Assembly (NCBI RefSeq): GCF_023520895.1
Contig: NZ_CP026029.1
Location: forward strand, 6,138,001 to 6,202,000
DNA: 64,000 nucleotides
Source: Paenibacillus sp. PK3_47
Lineage (GTDB): Bacteria > Bacillota > Bacilli > Paenibacillales > Paenibacillaceae
Direction: 5' to 3'
Positions 25,964 through 34,379 of the stretch are shown here, in pieces. Position 1 is the stretch's first letter; the number at the start of each line of letters is the position of its first letter. The notes below the pieces were generated by a model, which made no database searches, was not told the origin of the DNA, and saw only the letters and a program-made list of their open reading frames with translations. The position numbers were made by a program, and so were the translations under genes.

Positions 25964-26758
25964 ATGAACATTGCTTCGTATGAAGCCTATTGCTTTGACC
26001 TGGATGGCACCGTATTTATCGGCGACCAGCTGCTGCCGGGTGTTCAAGAGACACTGATGGAGCTGCGTGCACGCGGCAAAAAAATCCTCTTCCTGACCAA
26101 CAGCTCGGTGCATACGCGGCAGGATTGCCAGAAAAGGCTTGCCGGCATGGGGCTGCTGTGCCAGGAAGAGGAAATCCTGACTGCGCTGTATGTCAGCGGC
26201 ATGTATTTTGCCCGCCAGCTGCCGGAAGCAATACTTTATCTCGTCGGTGAAGAAGTCATGAGCTGGCAGATGAAGCTGTGCGGGGTACCGACCACGGAAA
26301 TTCCGGAGGCTGCAACCCATGTGCTGATCGGAATGGACCGCGGATTCAATTACGAGAAGCTGCGGCTGGGCATGAATGCAGCAAGGTCAGGGGCAAGCCT
26401 GGTGGCGGTGAATCCCGATCCGGTCTGCCCGGTTCCGGGAGGATACATCCCTGATACCTGGTCGATCGTCAAAGCGCTGGAGACTGCAGCCGGTAAACAG
26501 TCTGCGATGATCATCGGCAAGCCTTCGCTCGACTATGCAGAGGAGGCACTGCGGAAGCTGAACATAGATCCGGAGCTATGTCTGATGGTCGGTGACCGGC
26601 TGGAGACGGATATTCTGATGGGCAGCCGCAGCGGGATGCATACCGCGCTTGTCCTCACAGGCGTCAGCAGGAGAGAGGACATCCTTGCCCAAGGCATCGA
26701 GCCTCACTATGTCCTGGACAGTCTGGCAGATATCCTGCTGGCCGAACCTTTACTCTAG
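25964..26758 (+). CDS. HAD-superfamily phosphatase, NagD/PGP type
   Basis: 264 residues. Motif I CFDLDGTVFIGD (nucleophile Asp in FDLDGT), motif II LFLTNSS, and motif III/IV with IIGKPS and MVGDRLETDI; the large C2-type cap lies between (about 85-190). Relatives dephosphorylate p-nitrophenyl phosphate, phosphoglycolate or glycerol-3-phosphate. The start at 25964 is chosen for the AAAGGAG 9 bases upstream. In a cluster with GlpP and two phosphodiesterases, a glycerol-3-phosphate phosphatase role is a reasonable inference. Confidence 0.87.
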   Translation: MNIASYEAYCFDLDGTVFIGDQLLPGVQETLMELRARGKKILFLTNSSVHTRQDCQKRLAGMGLLCQEEEILTALYVSGMYFARQLPEAILYLVGEEVMSWQMKLCGVPTTEIPEAATHVLIGMDRGFNYEKLRLGMNAARSGASLVAVNPDPVCPVPGGYIPDTWSIVKALETAAGKQSAMIIGKPSLDYAEEALRKLNIDPELCLMVGDRLETDILMGSRSGMHTALVLTGVSRREDILAQGIEPHYVLDSLADILLAEPLL

Positions 26759-26815
26759 AAACCTTAAGTTCATTCGATTCACCAATACCACAACCCATTC
26801 AAGGAGGCTCAACAC

Positions 26816-27550
26816 ATGCACAAATTTAAAATTCTGGCCCACCGCGGAGCCAGCGCTTACGCCCCGGAGAACACCATGGAAGCTTTCAGGCTCGCGGTAG
26901 AGCAGCAGGCAGACGGTTTTGAAATCGACATTAACCTCACCAAAGACGGCGAGATTGTGGTCATCCATGATGACTCCATTGACCGGACCTCGGATGGCAA
27001 AGGCGATATTACGGAGTACACGCTGGGAGAGCTGAAGCAATTTAATTTCAATAAAGGTTTTGAAGAGCGGTATGCCGCCGCACAGATCCCGACACTGCGT
27101 GAGGTGCTTGAACTGGTCAAGGCGCATGACCTGTATCTGAACATTGAAGTGAAGGATATTTTGTCCAAAATGAACCTCTATGCCGGGCTGGGCAGCGCAG
27201 CCGCAGAGCTGGTGCGTGAATACGGGCTTACGGAGAACGTAATCTTCTCTTCCTTTAACCACACTTCCATGGTCAAGCTTAAGGAAGAGTACCCCGACAT
27301 GCGGACAGCACTGTTGTATATTGCCGGGCTGTATGAGGGGGAGAAATACGCCAAGATGGCAAAAGCCGATGCGCTGCATCCCGTTTTCTTCGGTGTGAAC
27401 CGCACGAATGTGGAACAGGCACAGGCTGCAGGAATACAGGTCAATGCCTGGACCGTCAATGAGCAGGAGCATATCCGGATGATGATTGATGCCGGGGTGG
27501 ATGGAATCATTACAGACCGTCCGGATGTTTGCTTCAAGCTGAGAGGTTAG
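26816..27550 (+). CDS. Glycerophosphodiester phosphodiesterase 1
   Basis: 244 residues, GDPD TIM barrel without signal peptide, so cytoplasmic. HRGASAYAPENT (catalytic His), FEIDINLTKDGEIVVIHDDSIDRTSDG (metal-binding Glu/Asp and second catalytic His) and NIEVKD are intact. Hydrolyses glycerophosphodiesters to sn-glycerol-3-phosphate and an alcohol. AAGGAGG precedes the ATG. The next gene is a close paralogue 3 bases downstream. Confidence 0.92.
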   Translation: MHKFKILAHRGASAYAPENTMEAFRLAVEQQADGFEIDINLTKDGEIVVIHDDSIDRTSDGKGDITEYTLGELKQFNFNKGFEERYAAAQIPTLREVLELVKAHDLYLNIEVKDILSKMNLYAGLGSAAAELVREYGLTENVIFSSFNHTSMVKLKEEYPDMRTALLYIAGLYEGEKYAKMAKADALHPVFFGVNRTNVEQAQAAGIQVNAWTVNEQEHIRMMIDAGVDGIITDRPDVCFKLRG

Positions 27551-27553
27551 CCC

Positions 27554-28297
27554 ATGAACCATTCGATCATCTTGGCACACAGAGGAGCAAGCGCCTATGC
27601 GCCGGAGAACACACTGGCAGCTTTTGAGCTTGGGCGGCAGATGGGGGCGGGAGGAATCGAGCTTGATGTACAGCTTACCAGAGACGGCAAGCTTGTTGTC
27701 ATCCATGATCATACGATTGACCGCACCTCTGACGGAACAGGACGCGTCGCAGACATGACCCTGGAGGAGCTGCGGAGGTATGACTACTCCTACAGCTTCA
27801 AAGACAAGTATGGGACAGAAGGCAGCCGGATACCGGAACTTCACGAGATTATGCAATTTGCCATGGAGCATAACCTGTTCATCAACATCGAGACCAAGGA
27901 TTATGCCAATCCCTATGGCGAAGTGAACCGGCTCACAGCGGAGCTGGTCAGAGCTTCCGGATATGCCGGGCATACGCTGATTTCTTCTATTAATCATCAC
28001 GCAATGGCGATGTTAAAACGCGAATATCCTGAGATCAAGACGGCTATCGCTTTCCTGGAGAGCTTTTACCGGCTGGAAGCATATGCGGAGAGCTGCCAGG
28101 TGGATGTGCTGCATCCTTACTACCTGGGAGTGGATGAATCTTTTATGGAACAGGCTGTCCGGAACGGCTGGGAGGTTAACCCCTGGACTGTGGATGACGA
28201 AGAGGAGATGAAGCGGCTGCAGCAGCTTGGTGTAACACGGATCATGACGAACCGTCCGGATGCTGCGGCAAGATCATTGCTGTCAGTCGGCGTCTAA
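27554..28297 (+). CDS. Glycerophosphodiester phosphodiesterase 2
   Basis: 247 residues, same fold and intact motifs (HRGASAYAPENT, IELDVQLTRDGKLVVIHD, NIETKD). Evidently a tandem duplicate of the upstream gene that has diverged in its C-terminal half, perhaps to handle a different head group. Cytoplasmic; tightly coupled in the operon, 40 bases before the importer ATPase gene. Confidence 0.92.
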   Translation: MNHSIILAHRGASAYAPENTLAAFELGRQMGAGGIELDVQLTRDGKLVVIHDHTIDRTSDGTGRVADMTLEELRRYDYSYSFKDKYGTEGSRIPELHEIMQFAMEHNLFINIETKDYANPYGEVNRLTAELVRASGYAGHTLISSINHHAMAMLKREYPEIKTAIAFLESFYRLEAYAESCQVDVLHPYYLGVDESFMEQAVRNGWEVNPWTVDDEEEMKRLQQLGVTRIMTNRPDAAARSLLSVGV

Positions 28298-28337
28298 GAT
28301 AACGGCAGCCGGCAGCATACGGACTAAGGAGGAGAAC

Positions 28338-29435
28338 ATGAGCAGCATTGTACTGGAGAATGTCAACAAAATCTACGGTGACAAGACGATCATTGAAGGG
28401 CTGAACCTGACGATTGAGAGCGGCAGCTTCACAGTTCTGGTCGGGCCTTCCGGCTGCGGCAAATCCACGACTCTGCGGATGATTGCCGGGCTGGAGGAAG
28501 CTACAGGCGGCTCAATTTCGATCGGCGGCAAAAGCATGAACCATGTGGAGCCCGGCAAACGCAATCTGGCGATGGTGTTCCAGAATTATGCCCTGTATCC
28601 GACGATGAGCGTCGAGAAGAACATTGAATATGGGCTCAAAAACAATAAAGTGCCCAAAGAAGAGCGGAAACGGCTCGTTACCGAAATTGCGCATACGGTG
28701 GGATTAACCAAACATCTGCACAAGAAGCCGGAATTTCTCTCCGGGGGCGAACGGCAGCGGGTCGCCTTGGCCCGGGCGATGGTCAAAAAACCGGCGGTAT
28801 TCCTCATGGATGAGCCGCTCTCGAACCTTGATGCCAAGCTCCGCCAGCAGATGCGGATGGAGCTGATCGAGCTGCATAAGAAGCTCGGAGCAACCTTCGT
28901 CTATGTTACGCACGATCAAGTAGAGGCCATGAGCATGGGAACGCAGATTGTCCTGATGGACGGCGGACGGATTATGCAGGAGGATACTCCGCATGCCATT
29001 TACAACACGCCGCGCAACCTGTTTACCAGCCGGTTTATCGGCACGCCCCCGATGAATATCCTCGAGCTGGGAGCTTCAGTCAGCCTACATAACGGGGCAC
29101 CGGCAGGCGCCAAATATGTCGGGTTCCGGCCTGAGAAGGCGAAGTTCGCGATGGAGCAGGGCATGGAGAACGACCATGTGCTTGTACTGGATGCTGCACT
29201 GGACGGCAGGGAACTGCTCGGTTCAGAGGTGATCTACAAGGCGGTACTTGAAGACGGGCGGAGTGTTGCTGTTAAATGCTTTGACAGTCCCGAACGCGCA
29301 CTCGAACCCGTCAAGCTGTATGTGAAGCGGGAGCATCTGTTTTATTTTGACGAACAAGAACAATGTATACCTGCTGCATCAGAAGCGGAAGTACCAGCCG
29401 TTCCTGTACCTGCGGCGGTTGGTGATACCGCATGA
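28338..29435 (+). CDS. ugpC: ABC importer ATPase, UgpC/MsmX family
   Basis: 365 residues from ATG 28338, selected for AAGGAGGAG 5 bases upstream. Walker A GPSGCGKST, signature LSGGERQRVALARA, Walker B VFLMDEPLSNLD, switch His in VTHDQ, and a C-terminal TOBE/regulatory domain (about 235-345). This energises sugar- and glycerol-phosphate importers of the CUT1 family. A poorly conserved Ala/Pro/Val-rich tail occupies the last 20 residues. Its stop overlaps the start of the first permease gene. Confidence 0.92.
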   Translation: MSSIVLENVNKIYGDKTIIEGLNLTIESGSFTVLVGPSGCGKSTTLRMIAGLEEATGGSISIGGKSMNHVEPGKRNLAMVFQNYALYPTMSVEKNIEYGLKNNKVPKEERKRLVTEIAHTVGLTKHLHKKPEFLSGGERQRVALARAMVKKPAVFLMDEPLSNLDAKLRQQMRMELIELHKKLGATFVYVTHDQVEAMSMGTQIVLMDGGRIMQEDTPHAIYNTPRNLFTSRFIGTPPMNILELGASVSLHNGAPAGAKYVGFRPEKAKFAMEQGMENDHVLVLDAALDGRELLGSEVIYKAVLEDGRSVAVKCFDSPERALEPVKLYVKREHLFYFDEQEQCIPAASEAEVPAVPVPAAVGDTA

Positions 29436-30310
29436 TGCGGCGCAGCGCATCCGCCCGCTGGCTTCCCTATCTGCTGGTTGCTCCGGCCGTACTAATCCTG
29501 ACGATCTTTTATATCTACCCGATACTCTACAATATTTATCTCAGCTTTTTCACCTGGAACATGCGCGGACCGATGAAATTTGCCGGACTTGGCAACTATA
29601 CCGAGCTGTTCAAAGGCCACGATTTTCTGGATACGCTGCTGAATACCTTGCTGTATATGGTGATGGATGTCGTGCTGGTGATGGTGCTGGCGATGCTGCT
29701 CGCGCTCTTTTTACAGAAAAATACGTTCATCAACCGCTTTATTCAAATGCTTAGCTTTACGCCCAACATCATCTCGCTGGTCTCCGTATCCCTGATCTGG
29801 ATGTGGCTGATGAATACGGATACCGGACTGTTCAACTATGTTCTGTCGCTGTTCGGGGCCGGTCCCGTCGGCTGGCTGACAGACAAGCAGGTGGCGCTGT
29901 TCTCGCTGGTTCTGGTGTCGGTGTGGAAATCGGTCGGCTTCAATGCGCTGATTATCACCTCAGCACTGGGCTCAATCCCTGCACATCTCTATGAGGCGGC
30001 GGCACTGGATAATGCTTCAAAGCGTTCCGTGTTTTTTGAAATCACGCTAAAAATGATCTCACCGACGCTCTTCTTCCTGATCTTAATGAACATTATCGGC
30101 TCCTTTCAGGTCTTCGAGACGATCAACATCATGACCCAGGGCGGACCGTCCAATGCCACGAATACGCTGATCTTCAGCATTTATAAGCAGAGCTTTGAAT
30201 ACTACAGAGTCGGCTATGCGGCAGCGATGGCAGTGGTGCTGATGGCGATCGTGGGACTGATTACCATTTTCTATTTCAAGGCACTTAACAAACGGGTTCA
30301 TTACCGGTAA
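29432..30310 (+). CDS. ugpA: ABC importer permease, UgpA-like
   Basis: 292 residues, six membrane helices, with the EAA loop EAAALDNASKRSVFFEIT near residue 190 that contacts the ATPase. CUT1-family permease, partner of the next gene. ATG overlaps the ugpC-like stop by 4 bases. Confidence 0.9.
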   Translation: MMRRSASARWLPYLLVAPAVLILTIFYIYPILYNIYLSFFTWNMRGPMKFAGLGNYTELFKGHDFLDTLLNTLLYMVMDVVLVMVLAMLLALFLQKNTFINRFIQMLSFTPNIISLVSVSLIWMWLMNTDTGLFNYVLSLFGAGPVGWLTDKQVALFSLVLVSVWKSVGFNALIITSALGSIPAHLYEAAALDNASKRSVFFEITLKMISPTLFFLILMNIIGSFQVFETINIMTQGGPSNATNTLIFSIYKQSFEYYRVGYAAAMAVVLMAIVGLITIFYFKALNKRVHYR

Positions 30311-30321
30311 GGAGCTTATTC

Positions 30322-31149
30322 GTGAAAATATTATTTCGGGCGCCCGGTGCCCTCCTTAGAATCCTGATATCGGTTCTGCTGATCGTGATTTTCCTGACCC
30401 CCTTTTACTGGATGATTCTCACGGCCTTCAAAACCTTGGGCGAAGTGCTGTCCATGCCGCCGAAATTCTGGGTGAACTCGCTGCAGTGGCAGAATTTCAG
30501 GGATGCTTTTACCCGGATCGACTTTCTGCACTATACCCGGAATTCGCTGATCATTACGCTGGGAACGATGATTGGGCAGGTACTGGTAGTGGTTCCGGCA
30601 GCTTACGCATTCGCAAGATACCAGTTTAAAGGGAAAAACGTTCTGTTCGGCACCGTTCTGGCGACGATGATGATTCCGGGACAGCTGATCTTTCTGCCGA
30701 TCTTCGTCATGTTCGCAAAGTCGGGGCTGCTGAACACCTATATGTCCCTGATTGTGCCGTTCATCGCCAGCGGAACCGCAATCTTCATGCTGCGGCAGAC
30801 CTTTATGCAGGTGCCGGATTCACAGCTGGAGGCGGCAAGGCTCGACAACGCCAGTGAATTCAAAATCATCTACACCATCATGATGCCGGCAGCCATTCCG
30901 ACACTGTCCACCTTGGGGCTGCTGACGTTTATCGGAACCTGGAACAGCTACTTCTTCCCGCTGGTATGGACGACGACGGATGCGGTGCGCACCCTGCCGC
31001 TCGGGATCCAGAAGCTGCAGGATATTGAGGGGCTCAGCCCGCAGATCGTCATGGCAGGCAATATGATGCTGATTGTTCCGATTCTGCTGGTGTTCATCGT
31101 TGCCCGGAAACAGATTGTCAAAGCGTTTACCTACATGGGAGTGAAGTAG
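30322..31149 (+). CDS. ugpE: ABC importer permease, UgpE-like
   Basis: 275 residues, six helices, EAA loop LEAARLDNASEFKIIYTI. GTG start with AAGGAG 7 bases upstream. Second CUT1 permease; forms the heterodimeric channel with the upstream protein. Confidence 0.9.
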   Translation: MKILFRAPGALLRILISVLLIVIFLTPFYWMILTAFKTLGEVLSMPPKFWVNSLQWQNFRDAFTRIDFLHYTRNSLIITLGTMIGQVLVVVPAAYAFARYQFKGKNVLFGTVLATMMIPGQLIFLPIFVMFAKSGLLNTYMSLIVPFIASGTAIFMLRQTFMQVPDSQLEAARLDNASEFKIIYTIMMPAAIPTLSTLGLLTFIGTWNSYFFPLVWTTTDAVRTLPLGIQKLQDIEGLSPQIVMAGNMMLIVPILLVFIVARKQIVKAFTYMGVK

Positions 31150-31280
31150 CCATGCTTAACTACACACTCACATGCTGCTAAATATCAAATTAACTTTAAG
31201 CTTATGCTTCCGGTGCGAGTTTTGTATGAAGGTAATCAGGAAGCATTCGCCCACAAAACCTTTAGGAGGAATCAGAGAAC

Positions 31281-32591
31281 ATGAATGTCTGGAAACAACG
31301 GGTATTGCCGGTTGCAATGGCAGTGTCACTGTCAGCGGGTCTTGCAGGATGTGCAACAACAGAAGCCGGGTCAGCAGCAAGCGTATATGAAAAAGGCGAA
31401 GAGGTTGTGGAGCTGCAGTTCTGGACATCAGCGGCAGAAGAGGTTAACCAGCAGCTGGTGGATCAGTTCAACCAGACCAGAGGAGCCGAGCTGAACATTC
31501 ATGTTAACGCCGAATATCAGGGCGACTACTGGGAAATGCAGCAGAAGGTGAACGCAGCGGCGATTGCCGGCACACTGCCGAATGTCTTTATTGATGAGGT
31601 GGCCATGACCAAAGGCTTTGCCGACAGCGATATTATTCTTAACCTTCAGCCTTATATCAAGGCGAACGACTTTGATACTTCCGACTTCAAAATTGGCGAC
31701 CTCGGCAATCTCTACGTGAACGAGGATCTGTATGCCTTCCCGCATATGAGAAGTGTGCCGGTGATGTATGTCAACAAAACACTGGCTGCCAAAGCCGGGC
31801 TGAATGAGAACGGTCCCGCTACCTTCGCTGAACTTGAAGCTTATCTGCAGGCTGCACATGATGCAACCGGCGAACCGCCAATGTATCTGTTCAACTATGA
31901 TTTCTGGGTGATGGAGGCGCTGCTGCATTCCTATGCTGAAACTACGGTGGTTAACGGGGACGAAACAGCTTCCAACATCAACAGTGAAGGTGCCGTAAAG
32001 CTGATTACATTCATTGAGGACCTGGAATCCAAAGGCCTGATCAAAGTGCTTGGCGTTACCGATTCGGATGCCTTCTATGCAGCGATTGCCAACCCGGCGA
32101 CAGCCCTGATTTTTTCCAGTATCGGCGGCTACAAGACCTTTGCAGGAATGGCTCAGGAGAGCGGTATCGAGCTTGGCGTTTCCATGATTCCTGCCGGCGA
32201 AAGCGGGACAAGAGGGGTGCCGGTAGGAGGTTCCAATACTTATCTGGCCAATACAGGTACTGATATTGAAAAAGCAGCCTCCTTTGAATTCATGAAATGG
32301 CTCTCGGATACCGAGCAGGCCGCTTACGCTTCTGCCAGCACCGGCTATCTGCCGACACGCCTGTCTTCCCTGGATACAGATCTGATGAAAGAGACCATAG
32401 CTGCCTTCCCGGGCTACCAGGTCGCTTCCGATCAGCTGGAATTCAGCAAAATGCGTCCAATGACCGGCGCTTACCATGAAATCGAGGACCTGATGGGCAC
32501 CCGGATCAACGACATCTGGATTGATAACCTGAACATCCAGGAGAGCCTGGATAAGCTTGCCGAAGAAATCAATGGGATACTGAACCGTTAA
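31281..32591 (+). CDS. ugpB: Solute-binding lipoprotein of the importer (UgpB-like)
   Basis: 436 residues. Lipoprotein signal with lipobox LAGC (Cys24), then a family 1 extracellular solute-binding fold (LQFWTSAAEEVNQQLVDQFN, PNVFIDEVAMTKGF, PVMYVNKTL). AGGAGG precedes ATG. As last gene of a cluster with GlpP and phosphodiesterases it most likely captures glycerol-3-phosphate or glycerophosphodiesters such as glycerophosphocholine. Ligand residues cannot be assigned by eye, and a plain sugar ligand is the main alternative. A 131-base gap before it may carry an extra promoter or an mRNA stabilising element. Confidence 0.85.
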   Translation: MNVWKQRVLPVAMAVSLSAGLAGCATTEAGSAASVYEKGEEVVELQFWTSAAEEVNQQLVDQFNQTRGAELNIHVNAEYQGDYWEMQQKVNAAAIAGTLPNVFIDEVAMTKGFADSDIILNLQPYIKANDFDTSDFKIGDLGNLYVNEDLYAFPHMRSVPVMYVNKTLAAKAGLNENGPATFAELEAYLQAAHDATGEPPMYLFNYDFWVMEALLHSYAETTVVNGDETASNINSEGAVKLITFIEDLESKGLIKVLGVTDSDAFYAAIANPATALIFSSIGGYKTFAGMAQESGIELGVSMIPAGESGTRGVPVGGSNTYLANTGTDIEKAASFEFMKWLSDTEQAAYASASTGYLPTRLSSLDTDLMKETIAAFPGYQVASDQLEFSKMRPMTGAYHEIEDLMGTRINDIWIDNLNIQESLDKLAEEINGILNR

Positions 32592-32621
32592 TTTCAAGGT
32601 AAAGCACGTAAGCAGCATTAG

Positions 32622-32648
32622 CAGCCGTCCCTTTCCGGGGCGGTTTTT
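32622..32648 (+). terminator. Terminator of the glycerophosphodiester cluster
   Basis: GCCGTCCC, 5-nt loop, GGGGCGGT and TTTTTT, 30 bases after the binding-protein gene. Confidence 0.88.
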
Positions 32649-32764
32649 TAATTCAATCTGACAAATGTAACAATAATTTAATAATTTAAATTAATGTATA
32701 TTTATTGTTTTACAATATATTACGTGTTAGAATCATGACTATCAAAGGAGGAGAATAACCTGTC

Positions 32765-33577
32765 ATGAAAACCACAAAGCTGAATCCATTCACCCAGCTG
32801 CTGCATTTCGGCTACCATCAGGCAATGAGCTGCATTTTTCCGGTGGCCATCTTTGGCACCTTAGCCCTCTCCAGTGCAGTTGACATTCCCTTCGTACACC
32901 GTTATGATGCCATACTTCTTGTGCTGCTGACCGTTCAGTATCTGATGTACCGCAGCGGACTGGAGACCCTGGATGAGATCAAGGTGATCTGTGTCTTTCA
33001 CGTGATTGGTCTGATTCTCGAGATTTATAAAATAAGAATGGGTTCCTGGTCATACCCTGAGCCGGGGTTTACCAAAGTTTTCGGAGTTCCGCTCTACAGC
33101 GGCTTTATGTACGCCAGTGTTGCCAGCTTTATGTGCCAGATCTGGCGCAGGCTGAGGATGGATATGACCGGCTGGCCGGGCCTGCTTCCTGCGGGTATGC
33201 TCGGAGGAGCCATCTACCTGAATTTTTTCACCCATCACTTTATTCCGGACTTCCGCTGGTGGCTGACGGCGCTTGTGCTGATCGTCTTCTGGAGAACCTG
33301 GATCATCTACCGGGTGCGCACGGTCACTTACCGGATGCCGCTGACGCTGGCCTTTGCCATTGTAGGTTTTTTTATCTGGCTGGCCGAGAATATCGCCACC
33401 TTTTTCAATGCCTGGAAGTATCCTGACCAGAATCAGGCCTGGCAGATGGTCAGCTTCAGCAAGATCAGCTCGTGGTTTCTGCTTGTGATAATCAGCGTAA
33501 TCATTGTTGCACAGCTTAAGCATGTGAAGGCAGGGCGGGGAGATCATTCAGTGAACACTGCAAGACGGGAGGCGTGA
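32765..33577 (+). CDS. DUF817 membrane protein (YoaT-like)
   Basis: 270 residues with about eight membrane helices, matching the DUF817 family in length and in blocks such as LHFGYHQAMSCIFPVAIF, GSWSYPEPGF and NFFTHHFIPDFRWW. Conserved His residues in the FFTHHFI segment may bind metal or act catalytically, but the family's function is not known to me. AAAGGAGGAG lies before the start. Monocistronic with its own terminator. Confidence 0.85.
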   Translation: MKTTKLNPFTQLLHFGYHQAMSCIFPVAIFGTLALSSAVDIPFVHRYDAILLVLLTVQYLMYRSGLETLDEIKVICVFHVIGLILEIYKIRMGSWSYPEPGFTKVFGVPLYSGFMYASVASFMCQIWRRLRMDMTGWPGLLPAGMLGGAIYLNFFTHHFIPDFRWWLTALVLIVFWRTWIIYRVRTVTYRMPLTLAFAIVGFFIWLAENIATFFNAWKYPDQNQAWQMVSFSKISSWFLLVIISVIIVAQLKHVKAGRGDHSVNTARREA

Positions 33578-33596
33578 AAACGGCTGCCGTTTTTTT
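33577..33596 (+). terminator. Terminator after the DUF817 gene
   Basis: Compact AACGGC-T-GCCGTT hairpin followed by six more T residues, starting at the stop codon. Confidence 0.8.
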
Positions 33597-33623
33597 CTGG
33601 CTGAAGGAGGAAATGCAGAGCGG

Positions 33624-33671
33624 TTGACTTTTAAATATCCCGGCTATAATATAGGAATGAATATTCATTCC
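33624..33671 (+). promoter_or_regulatory. Promoter and operator of the tetR-like gene
   Basis: TTGACT (33624-33629), short 15-bp spacer and TATAAT (33645-33650), followed 3 bases later by the perfect 18-bp palindrome GGAATGAATATTCATTCC (33654-33671), which would cover the transcription start. Confidence 0.85.
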
Positions 33672-33688
33672 GAAAATGAGGTGAAGCA

Positions 33689-34255
33689 ATGGCAAAGAAC
33701 AAGCAGGAAGATATTTATGCTGCGGCCATGCAGTTATTTGCAGCCCGCGGCTATGACGGGACGACTGTGCCGATGATTGCCGAGCAGGCCAAAGTCGGGG
33801 CGGGGACGATCTACCGGTATTTTGAGAACAAGGAAGCGCTCGTGAATTCACTGATCACCCAGTGTGTGCTTAAGCTCTCCGAAGCGATCAGGACCGGCTA
33901 TCCGGAGCATTTGCCCATACGGGAGCAGTTCACGCACATTTACAGCCGGTTGTTTGATTATGCCAGAAACAATGTAGACGCCTTTCTGTTCATTAATGCT
34001 CATGATGATGCCTATTATCTGGACGGGAAGAGCAGGCAGGTGATCAATGAATTTATGGCTTTTGTCGGTGAAGCGATTGAACGGGGCCAAGTAGAGAACG
34101 AAATCCGCCAGCTGCCTACTTGTGCATTAATTGCTATTGTATACGCGCCGATCAGTATGATGATTAAGCAGATGCAGAGTAATATCCTGATTTATTCAGA
34201 GGAGCTGTACAAGGATCTTGAGGATAGTGCATGGAACGCTATTCGTAACCGTTAA
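33689..34255 (+). CDS. TetR-family repressor of the MMPL exporter
   Basis: 188 residues: HTH with AARGYDGTTVPMIAEQAKVGAGTIYRYFENKEAL (about 15-50), then a helical ligand domain. GAGGTGA precedes ATG. The same 18-bp palindrome lies in front of this gene and in front of the downstream MMPL gene, so it most likely represses itself and the exporter. Ligand unknown. Confidence 0.93.
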   Translation: MAKNKQEDIYAAAMQLFAARGYDGTTVPMIAEQAKVGAGTIYRYFENKEALVNSLITQCVLKLSEAIRTGYPEHLPIREQFTHIYSRLFDYARNNVDAFLFINAHDDAYYLDGKSRQVINEFMAFVGEAIERGQVENEIRQLPTCALIAIVYAPISMMIKQMQSNILIYSEELYKDLEDSAWNAIRNR

Positions 34256-34277
34256 ACCGCTGCTAAAGTGGTTTTTC
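34256..34277 (+). terminator. Weak terminator after the tetR-like gene
   Basis: ACCGCT pairs with AGTGGT (one G-U) followed by TTTTT. Would separate the repressor from the exporter transcript. Confidence 0.5.
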
Positions 34278-34286
34278 GCCGTAAAC

Positions 34287-34304
34287 GGAATGAATATTCA
34301 TTCC
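34287..34304. promoter_or_regulatory. Second copy of the 18-bp TetR operator
   Basis: GGAATGAATATTCATTCC, identical to 33654-33671, located 75 bases before the MMPL gene start. Confidence 0.85.
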
Positions 34305-34379
34305 TATTAATCCGAATTTAAAAATTCATCCTACTTAAGGATAAAATATAAAATATTTTTAATAGAAAAAGGTGGCCCG

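Noticed and set aside
26750..28000. A 416-residue open frame on the minus strand.
   Set aside because: It lies antisense to the two GDPD genes, whose catalytic motifs are intact; it is a codon-bias shadow.
31428..32618. A 396-residue minus-strand open frame.
   Set aside because: Antisense shadow of the solute-binding lipoprotein gene, which has a lipobox, a good start and a terminator.
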